Origin: an uncultured Carnobacterium sp.
GTDB taxonomy: Bacteria > Bacillota > Bacilli > Lactobacillales > Aerococcaceae
Assembly (NCBI GenBank): GCA_937967765.1
Contig: CALCML010000011.1
Location: forward strand, 1-9,455
Direction: 5' to 3'
DNA: 9,455 bases
Below the pieces are notes generated by a model. The model had not been told where the DNA came from. It ran no database searches and saw only the letters and a program-made list of their open reading frames with translations. The translations under genes were made by a program, and so were the position numbers. Shown here piece by piece: positions 1-5,455 of the stretch (position 1 is the stretch's first letter; the number at the start of each line of letters is the position of its first letter).

Positions 1-120
1 TAGCTGTAACGTTGCACCGGTGTAAGCCGAAGTCTTACACCTTCGAAGCTTCAAACTCGGAGTACGGGACAAGTCCCTTCTCCAAGTAGTTCACATTCGA
101 TGCACTTCACGTTACTGCTA
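1..120. repeat. Nested inverted-repeat element, possible structured RNA or small mobile repeat
   Basis: The two ends are near-perfect inverted repeats: TAGCTGTAACGT at 1-12 pairs with ACGTTACTGCTA at 109-120, with one mismatch, and TGCA at 13-16 pairs with TGCA at 101-104. Inside lie an 8-bp hairpin (GGTGTAAG 19-26 with CTTACACC 34-41, 7-nt loop) and a second arm: TCGAA 43-47 with TTCGA 96-100, AACT 54-57 with AGTT 88-91, GGAG 59-62 with CTCC 80-83, GGGA 66-69 with TCCC 74-77. Together they form a three-way junction closed by a long stem. I do not recognise an RNA family. It may be a structured RNA, a MITE-like dispersed repeat, or the trailer of a gene left of the window. The left end may extend beyond the window, so the boundary there is unknown. 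The pairings are seen; any function is unknown. Confidence 0.5.
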
Positions 121-170
121 TTATAGAATCCGTGAGCTTCTTTGGAATCTTATCTTTCTAAGGTTTTAAT

Positions 171-203
171 AAAAACACAGATCAGCAGAGAGCCAATCTG
201 TGT
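171..203 (-). terminator. Rho-independent terminator of the GH1-PTS operon
   Basis: ACACAGAT at 175-182 pairs with ATCTGTGT at 196-203 around a 13-nt loop. Read on the minus strand the stem is followed directly by a T run (complement of 171-175). It starts 12 bases after the IIA stop codon, so it closes the four-gene operon. There is no T run on the plus strand, so it acts in one direction only. Confidence 0.8.
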
Positions 204-215
204 CTTCTAAAATTC

Positions 216-533
216 TTATTGTGCGTGTTTATCGCGGTACAGTTCAATTAGTTCTTGCGCTAATAACTGTACGATTTCCGTTGAAGCCATTTGGTCTTCG
301 GCATGCATGAACAGCAATGAAAATTCTGTTTTTTCTCCGCTGGCCTCTTTTTGAATGAGCTCTGCGTGAATTTTATGCGCCTGAACAAAGGCTTCTTCTG
401 CTTCCACAAGTTTTGCATTGGCGTCTTCAAACTGCCCTTTTTTAGCCAATTGAATGGCTTCTACAAAAGAGGATTTGGCTGCACCACTATTGGCAATCAG
501 TTGGAAACAGATGAGTTCCATTTCTTCGGTCAT
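216..533 (-). CDS. PTS system lactose/cellobiose-class IIA component
   Basis: A soluble phosphocarrier of 105 residues, the normal length for the PTS IIA Lac/Cel family. It takes phosphate from HPr and passes it to the IIB protein. The family folds as a three-helix bundle that works as a trimer. The phosphorylated histidine is His77 in the LLFMHAEDQ motif, and Asp80 corresponds to the metal-binding aspartate of the trimer core. The start follows GGAGAG, and its ATG begins one base after the IIB stop, so the two are probably translationally coupled. It is the last gene of the operon. The family does not define the sugar; see the IIC, GH1 and manA entries for the substrate argument. In the Bacillus subtilis gmu operon the equivalent is GmuA. 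Confidence 0.93.
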   Translation of the reverse strand: MTEEMELICFQLIANSGAAKSSFVEAIQLAKKGQFEDANAKLVEAEEAFVQAHKIHAELIQKEASGEKTEFSLLFMHAEDQMASTEIVQLLAQELIELYRDKHAQ

Positions 534-534
534 A

Positions 535-837
535 TTACTCTCCTATCAACGCTAAGGCTTGGTCTAATACTTTAGGACCGTTCATCATTCCGTAGTCACG
601 CATATCAATCGCATCTACTGGAATATCTCCTGCGATTTCTTTTACTGCAGGTAACTCATAACGAATTTGTGGTCCAATGAGAATAACATCCGCTTCATGG
701 ATATTCTTTTTCGCTTCTGTAATGGATTTTGCTTCAATTGAAACTTCAATCCCACGTTCAGTCGCGCTTTGTTGCATCTTTTTAACAAGCATACTCGTCG
801 ACATTCCCGCGTTACATACTAATAAAATTTGTTTCAT
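535..837 (-). CDS. PTS system lactose/cellobiose-class IIB component
   Basis: A separate cytoplasmic IIB protein of 100 residues, the usual size. It carries phosphate from IIA His77 to the incoming sugar at IIC. The N-terminus shows the P-loop-like signature LLVCNAGMSTSMLV, with the phosphorylated cysteine at Cys8. The later segment VILIGPQIRYEL is typical of the cellobiose IIB fold. The start is preceded by AAGGGATAAG and lies 4 bases after the IIC stop, so the gene sits inside a tight operon. All active-site parts are present and nothing is truncated. The GmuB or CelA/ChbB type fits equally well by sequence; neighbours favour a gmu-like role. Confidence 0.95.
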   Translation of the reverse strand: MKQILLVCNAGMSTSMLVKKMQQSATERGIEVSIEAKSITEAKKNIHEADVILIGPQIRYELPAVKEIAGDIPVDAIDMRDYGMMNGPKVLDQALALIGE

Positions 838-841
838 AATC

Positions 842-2137
842 TTATCCCTTCATTTCTTGTTCAACAACTTTATCATTAACTTTGATAAATGGAATGTATA
901 GAAGAACTCCAAGTGCAAAGATGACTAATTGAACGAGAATTGCTCTGAAGTCCCCTGCTGTTGCTAACCATGCATTTAAGAATACTGGTGTAGTCCATGG
1001 AACTTGTACAAATGCTGGGCTCATGAAGCCTGCAGCTGTTGCTAAGTAGCTGATTAAAATACCAAGAGCTGGGACTGCGATAAATGGAATCGCTAATGAA
1101 ATGTTATAAACGATTGGGTAACCGAATAATACAGGTTCATTGATGTTGAAGAGTCCAGGTCCAAATGATAATTTAGCTACGTTTTTAGAAGCAGCGTTGC
1201 GGCTCACTAAGAATGTTGCCACTAATAAACATAATGTAGATCCACTACCACCCATTAACGCGAATGTTTGAACTTGAGATAAGTTGATGATATGTGGAAT
1301 CGCTTGTCCATTGTTTGCTGCAGCGATGTTTTCAGTAATGTTAATTAATAGTAATGGTTCTAGGATTGCACTGTAAATAACGGCTTGGTGAATACCAAAT
1401 AGCCATAACATATTTCCTAGAGAGTAAATAATGATTACCCCAATTAAGCTTGTACCAATATGACGAATTGGTTCTTGGATGAAGACTGTAATAATTGAGA
1501 TTAAGTTTGTTCCAAACATGTTGAATAATAATGCTGATACAACCCCGAATAATGAAATAACTGTCATTACTGGAAGTAATACGCTAAATGATTTACCAAC
1601 TGCTGGTGGAATGTTGTCTCCAAGGTTAATTTGCAATGCTTTAACGTTTGATAATTTGATGAATAGTTCTGTTGCAATAATCGCTACGATAACCCCTGCG
1701 AACATTGCGCCTGTACCTGTGTTGTTAAATGAAAGAACGCCTGAAATATTCACGGCATCTTTTGCGCCATCAGGAACGGCAGAAATTGTATTTGGCATCA
1801 TAACAATTAAAGAAACTAATGATAGCATTGATGCTGCCAATGGGTTTTCGAAGTCTCTGTTTTTCGCTAAGAAATAACCAACCATTACGGCAATAATAAT
1901 ACCTGAAATACTTAAAGTACCGTTTGCAATTGTAATTCCCCAATATTGGAATTTTGTTAATGTATCCCCTTGGAAAATCCACTTAAAGACTGTGTTGTTC
2001 AAAAGAACAATTAAACCTGCCAAAATATATAATGGCATTACTGTTGCGAATGCATCTCTGAGGGTTTTTAAATGAATTTGGTTCCCCAGTCTACCTGCAA
2101 ACGCGGCAAATTTATCAATAAATTTTGAGTTTTTCAT
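842..2137 (-). CDS. PTS system lactose/cellobiose-class IIC permease
   Basis: The membrane channel of the PTS, 431 residues with about ten hydrophobic segments. It binds the extracellular disaccharide and moves it while IIB phosphorylates it at the 6 position of the non-reducing sugar. The N-terminal block HLKTLRDAFATVMPLYILAG is the family start motif. Two residues match in number and context the sugar-contacting residues I recall from the Bacillus cereus ChbC structure: His250 in LWLFGIHQAV and Glu334 in FNINEPVLFGYP. The start follows AGGAG, 17 bases after the GH1 stop. Sequence alone does not separate cellobiose, lactose or mannobiose transporters. It is complete, with no frameshift. Confidence 0.94.
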   Translation of the reverse strand: MKNSKFIDKFAAFAGRLGNQIHLKTLRDAFATVMPLYILAGLIVLLNNTVFKWIFQGDTLTKFQYWGITIANGTLSISGIIIAVMVGYFLAKNRDFENPLAASMLSLVSLIVMMPNTISAVPDGAKDAVNISGVLSFNNTGTGAMFAGVIVAIIATELFIKLSNVKALQINLGDNIPPAVGKSFSVLLPVMTVISLFGVVSALLFNMFGTNLISIITVFIQEPIRHIGTSLIGVIIIYSLGNMLWLFGIHQAVIYSAILEPLLLINITENIAAANNGQAIPHIINLSQVQTFALMGGSGSTLCLLVATFLVSRNAASKNVAKLSFGPGLFNINEPVLFGYPIVYNISLAIPFIAVPALGILISYLATAAGFMSPAFVQVPWTTPVFLNAWLATAGDFRAILVQLVIFALGVLLYIPFIKVNDKVVEQEMKG

Positions 2138-2154
2138 CTGAATATCTCCTCTCT

Positions 2155-3564
2155 TTAGTCCTCAATTTTTATTTCAAAACCGTTATTGTCACTGACGTTG
2201 CGATACCATCTTCCACTACTCTTGATGGTTCTCTTTTGCGTTTCTAAATCTACGGAAATAAATCCGTAGCGATTCTTATACGCATTATTCCAAGACCAGC
2301 AATCAAAAGCAGTCCATGTATGATATCCAAAACAGTTGCTACCTTCTTCAATCGCTTTATGTAGCCAAGTGAGATGTTCTTCGTAAAATTCAATACGATA
2401 CACATCATCAATGACTCCATTTTCTCCAATGAAGCGACCTTCGTTTTCAACGCCCATTCCATTCTCACTAATGAACCATGGGATATTTCCATATTCTTCC
2501 TTCACAATCATGGCGATATCATAAATGGCTTTCGGGAAGATTTCCCATCCACGATATGGATTCATGCGACGCTCAGGCCATTCATACTCTTTAAAGTATT
2601 GGTCTGGCATCCAAGGTGTTTTGTACTCCTCTGGATTGGGTTGCGCCTGAACGCGTTTTGGATGATAGTAATTCACTCCAAGAAAATCGACTGTATTTTC
2701 TCGAATGTGCTGCAATTCATCGTCTGTATGACTCCATAACACGCCGTCCTCCTCTAGTTTCTTCACCAAGGTTTCAGGGAATGTTCCTTTCACCGCTGGA
2801 TTCAAGAAGACTCTGTTAAAGAAATCATCTGTAAATTGACTTGCTGCTAAATCTTCTGGAGCATCACTTCTTGGGTAAGCAGGTGTTAAGTTTAAAATAA
2901 TCCCAATCTTACCATCCAATCCAAGTGAACGATACAGTTGAATCACTTTGGCACTCGCTAGATTTAGATTATAAATCACTTGTACAGCTTCTTTCCCTTT
3001 CCCTTTTAGGTTTGGATAATGGAATGCATATAAGTATCCTGCTTCCGGAATGACCATTGGCTCATTGAAAGTGGTCCAGTAATGAATTTTATCGCCAAAA
3101 CATTCAAATGCAGTCTTGGCAAACTTCACGAATAAGTCCACGACATGTTTACTTTCCCAACCGCCGTATTGTTGAAGCAATTCGACTGGTAAATCGAAAT
3201 GATGTAAATTCAACACAAGTTCAATATCATTCTTCTTCGCTTCTTCAATAACCGCGTTGTAGAATTCCACAGCCTTTGGATCGGCTTCACCCGTTTCGAA
3301 GTCCTTAATCAAACGGCTCCATTGAATTGATGTCCGGAATGAATTAAATCCAATCTCCTTCATCAAACGAAAATCTTCAGGATACGTATGATAAAAATCA
3401 CTCGCCACATCTGGACCGACGCCATTAAAGAAAGCTTCTGGATCAGTTCTAAACCAGTAATCCATCACATTTTCATGTGCCTTATCGAATTGTCCTTCTG
3501 TCTGCGGTCCACTTGAAGCAGCACCCCACCAGAACCCTTGAGGGAAACGCAATTGTTTCTTCAT
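2155..3564 (-). CDS. Glycoside hydrolase family 1, 6-phospho-beta-glycosidase
   Basis: Cytoplasmic retaining hydrolase of 469 residues, a normal GH1 length, which splits the phosphorylated disaccharide delivered by the adjacent PTS. The acid/base is Glu168 in TFNEP and the nucleophile is Glu367 in FISENG. The N-terminal FPQGFWWGAASSGPQTEG is the GH1 signature. Ser424 in DCWSW replaces the glutamate of non-phospho enzymes, which marks a 6-phospho-glycoside enzyme. Trp425 is as in 6-phospho-beta-galactosidases, while the usual Lys before Arg-Tyr is Asn431, with Lys430 one place earlier. The start at 3564 is chosen because it follows a full AGAAAGGAGG site and because the family begins at FPQGF; the open frame runs 29 codons further upstream through the promoter and operator. 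It is the first gene of the operon. Product specificity is uncertain: glucoside, galactoside or mannoside (GmuD-like). Confidence 0.93.
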   Translation of the reverse strand: MKKQLRFPQGFWWGAASSGPQTEGQFDKAHENVMDYWFRTDPEAFFNGVGPDVASDFYHTYPEDFRLMKEIGFNSFRTSIQWSRLIKDFETGEADPKAVEFYNAVIEEAKKNDIELVLNLHHFDLPVELLQQYGGWESKHVVDLFVKFAKTAFECFGDKIHYWTTFNEPMVIPEAGYLYAFHYPNLKGKGKEAVQVIYNLNLASAKVIQLYRSLGLDGKIGIILNLTPAYPRSDAPEDLAASQFTDDFFNRVFLNPAVKGTFPETLVKKLEEDGVLWSHTDDELQHIRENTVDFLGVNYYHPKRVQAQPNPEEYKTPWMPDQYFKEYEWPERRMNPYRGWEIFPKAIYDIAMIVKEEYGNIPWFISENGMGVENEGRFIGENGVIDDVYRIEFYEEHLTWLHKAIEEGSNCFGYHTWTAFDCWSWNNAYKNRYGFISVDLETQKRTIKSSGRWYRNVSDNNGFEIKIED

Positions 3565-3579
3565 AATTAACCTCCTTTC

Positions 3580-3593
3580 TGTAAACTCTTTCA
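3580..3593. promoter_or_regulatory. cre-like catabolite control site
   Basis: TGTAAACTCTTTCA matches the CcpA consensus TGWAANCGNTNWCA at all fixed positions but one of the central CG pair. It lies next to the predicted transcription start of the GH1-PTS operon, where CcpA-HPr(Ser-P) binding normally represses. This is inference from a short match. Confidence 0.5.
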
Positions 3594-3598
3594 CATAT

Positions 3599-3626
3599 AG
3601 TATATCACAATTTAAATATTTGTCTA
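3599..3626 (-). promoter_or_regulatory. Promoter of the GH1-PTS operon
   Basis: On the minus strand, -35 TAGACA (complement of 3621-3626) and -10 TATACT (complement of 3599-3604) are separated by 16 bases. The -10 is preceded by TGA, an extended -10. The predicted start near 3592 leaves a leader of about 28 bases with the strong AGGAGG site. The -35 lies inside the palindromic operator. Confidence 0.65.
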
Positions 3627-3631
3627 GACAA
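3620..3631. promoter_or_regulatory. Palindromic operator of GntR/HutC type
   Basis: TTGTCTAGACAA is a perfect 12-bp palindrome. Its core GTCTAGAC agrees with the GT-N-TA-N-AC core described for HutC-subfamily GntR regulators. It overlaps the -35 of the GH1-PTS operon, so the divergently encoded GntR protein is the obvious ligand and would act as a repressor. A half site TTGTC recurs at 3653-3657, nearer the regulator's own promoter. Confidence 0.65.
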
Positions 3632-3661
3632 TAATTATAAATAGTATTCAAATTGTCGATT

Positions 3662-3690
3662 TTGCCTATTCATTCTACATTTGTTATAAT
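3662..3690 (+). promoter_or_regulatory. Promoter of the gntR-manA operon
   Basis: -35 TTGCCT at 3662-3667, a 17-base spacer, and a consensus -10 TATAAT at 3685-3690 preceded by TGT (extended -10). The predicted start is about 25 bases before the regulator ATG. The perfect palindrome lies about 30 bases upstream of this -35, so control by the regulator would be weaker here than on the divergent operon. Confidence 0.7.
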
Positions 3691-3720
3691 ATAGCTAGTT
3701 TAGAGAAAGGATGACATTCG

Positions 3721-4449
3721 ATGAGCGTAAAGTATTTACAGATTTACCATGCGATTCGTGAAAAGATTTTAAGTAACGAATACGCCATTAACCAACAATT
3801 ACCCGATGAAATCACATTAACGAAAGAATTTAATAGCAGTCGAATGACGGTCAAAAAAGCACTAGACTTACTTGTTTCTGAAGGTCTTATCTTCAGAAAA
3901 CGCGGCCAAGGTACCTTCGTCCTCTCTCGCGGCACGTCTAAGCGAAAACTTATCGTTCCAGAACGCGATATTAAAGGGCTCACGAAAATTTCTGAGGATA
4001 CACACTCTACTGTTGAATCCAAAATTATTCATTTCAAATTAGAGTTTGCTTCTGAATTTCTTGCAGAAAAATTACAAGTACCAGTGCAAAGTCCTGTTTA
4101 TAATATTCATAGACTTCGCATCATCAACGGTAAACCGTATGTATTAGAGCAAACCTATATGAGTACGAGCGTCATTCCAGGAATTACTGAAGAAGTTCTA
4201 TTAGACTCTATTTATCAATATATCGAAGGCAAACTAGGCTTACGCATCGCGAGTGCCACAAAAATCTTGCGTGCAGCGCCAAGTTCTGAAGATGAACAAA
4301 AATACTTACAATTACTTCCAACGGAACCAGTCTTCGAAGTAGAACAAGTAGCCTACTTGGATAATGGCACACCGTTTGAGTACTCAATTAGCCGACACAG
4401 ATACGATTTATTTGAATTTAATTCATTTGCATTAAGACATTCTTCATAG
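3721..4449 (+). CDS. GntR family (HutC subfamily) transcriptional regulator with UTRA domain
   Basis: A 242-residue cytoplasmic DNA-binding regulator. Residues 4-68 are the GntR winged helix (DEITLTKEFNSSRMTVKKAL, then the wing RKRGQGTFVL). Residues about 85-236 are the UTRA ligand-binding domain, which in this subfamily senses a phosphorylated sugar or similar effector. It is transcribed divergently from the GH1-PTS operon, with a matching palindrome between them, so repression relieved by the phospho-disaccharide or a product is the likely mode. The start follows AAAGG with a rather long 10-base spacing; the protein start agrees with family members (KYLQIYHAIREKI). An out-of-frame ATG at 3711 is ignored. 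By position and family it corresponds to GmuR of the Bacillus subtilis gmu operon. Confidence 0.92.
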   Translation: MSVKYLQIYHAIREKILSNEYAINQQLPDEITLTKEFNSSRMTVKKALDLLVSEGLIFRKRGQGTFVLSRGTSKRKLIVPERDIKGLTKISEDTHSTVESKIIHFKLEFASEFLAEKLQVPVQSPVYNIHRLRIINGKPYVLEQTYMSTSVIPGITEEVLLDSIYQYIEGKLGLRIASATKILRAAPSSEDEQKYLQLLPTEPVFEVEQVAYLDNGTPFEYSISRHRYDLFEFNSFALRHSS

Positions 4450-4459
4450 GAGGCACATT

Positions 4460-5413
4460 ATGACAACACCAATCTTTTTAAATGCCGTACTTCAAGAGAA
4501 AATCTGGGGTGGAACGAAATTGCATTCGCTTTTTAACTTCACTCTTCCTTCGGATAAAACCGGTGAAGCGTGGATTATTAGCGCCCATCCAAATGGGATT
4601 TCAACGATAAAAAGCCCTGCAGAATTTGCAGGACTAGGGTTGGATGAACTCTATAAAACTCATCCGGAACTCTTCAATGGGCAACAGTTAGCAAGCTTCC
4701 CTCTTCTTATTAAGTTACTAGATGCTTCTGATGACTTATCGATTCAAGTACATCCAGATGATGAATATGCGCTAGAACATGAAGGCGAATATGGGAAAAA
4801 TGAATGCTGGTATGTCGTACAAGCTGAGCCAGGCGCAAAAATTGTCTATGGACATACAGCGATGACTCCTGAAGAATTTGCAGCAAAAATCGATAATGAG
4901 GCTTGGAGTGAGCTATTCACTGAAGTTCCTGTGAAGGCTGGTGACTTCTTCGATGTTCCAAGTGGCACGATTCACGCGATTGGCGGCGGTATCGTAATCC
5001 TTGAGACGCAACAAAATTCAGATACAACTTACCGCGTGTATGACTACAACCGCACTGACGACGCTGGAAATCCTCGTCCGCTGCATATTCAACAAACAAA
5101 AGACGTAACGACGATTCCGCACAGTGTCCCAACGACTAATCAACAAGTGGTGACAACTGACACAGGAACTAGAACGACTTTTGTAGAAAATAAATTCTTC
5201 ACCGTTTGGAAATACGATATCGACGGCGACTATAGCGATGCCCTCTCTTCTACTTATCACCTCGTAACGGTGTTAGACGGAAAAGGAACGCTCACAGTCG
5301 ACGGAACAACATACCCAATCGAAAAAGCAGACTCCTTTATTCTGCCTTCTGGAACACCTGAACTAGCCATTAACGGATCTGTTCAACTGATTGTGTCTCA
5401 ATCAAATCAATAA
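4460..5413 (+). CDS. manA: Mannose-6-phosphate isomerase, class I
   Basis: Zinc enzyme that interconverts mannose-6-phosphate and fructose-6-phosphate, feeding mannose into glycolysis. It has 317 residues, the usual length of the short Firmicutes ManA form. The zinc ligands are visible: Gln96 and His98 in IQVHPDD, Glu115 in KNECWYV and His172 in GTIHAIGGG. Arg192 in TYRVYDYNR is the catalytic arginine. Residues 1-30 show the FLNAVLQEKIWGG opening and the C-terminal third is a cupin-like beta domain. The start follows AGGAGG, 10 bases after the regulator stop, so the two form an operon. Its place beside a beta-glycoside PTS and GH1 enzyme suggests that the imported sugar contains mannose, as GmuF does in the gmu operon. 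General mannose metabolism is the alternative. Confidence 0.95.
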   Translation: MTTPIFLNAVLQEKIWGGTKLHSLFNFTLPSDKTGEAWIISAHPNGISTIKSPAEFAGLGLDELYKTHPELFNGQQLASFPLLIKLLDASDDLSIQVHPDDEYALEHEGEYGKNECWYVVQAEPGAKIVYGHTAMTPEEFAAKIDNEAWSELFTEVPVKAGDFFDVPSGTIHAIGGGIVILETQQNSDTTYRVYDYNRTDDAGNPRPLHIQQTKDVTTIPHSVPTTNQQVVTTDTGTRTTFVENKFFTVWKYDIDGDYSDALSSTYHLVTVLDGKGTLTVDGTTYPIEKADSFILPSGTPELAINGSVQLIVSQSNQ

Positions 5414-5424
5414 AATAAATGCAA

Positions 5425-5451
5425 AAAGGTCAGCAAAAAATGCTGACCTTT
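5425..5451. terminator. Bidirectional terminator between manA and pepF
   Basis: AAAGGTCAGCA at 5425-5435 pairs perfectly with TGCTGACCTTT at 5441-5451 around an AAAAA loop. T runs follow the stem on the plus strand (5451-5457) and on the minus strand (complement of 5423-5427). It serves two convergent genes; the pepF stop codon is only 5 bases from the stem. Confidence 0.9.
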
Positions 5452-5455
5452 ATTT

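Noticed and set aside
3..89. Short open frames through the left element (plus strand to a stop at 87-89, and minus strand)
   Set aside because: They have no start, ribosome binding site or recognisable product, and inverted-repeat sequence explains their similar short peptides.
1..120. Known riboswitch, T-box or tRNA in the structured left-hand element
   Set aside because: I found no T-box AGGGTGG-type sequence, no tRNA cloverleaf with TTCGANTC arm in place, and no full conserved core of a riboswitch; a GCCGAAG string at 26-32 recalls lysine riboswitches, but the remaining conserved parts are absent.
1479..1877. A 132-codon plus-strand open frame inside the IIC gene
   Set aside because: It lies wholly antisense to a well-supported permease, has no ribosome binding site and gives a protein without family features; it is a shadow of the coding strand.
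3565..3651. 29-residue N-terminal extension of the GH1 enzyme
   Set aside because: It spans the predicted promoter and operator, while a full ribosome binding site stands before the ATG at 3564, where the family normally starts.
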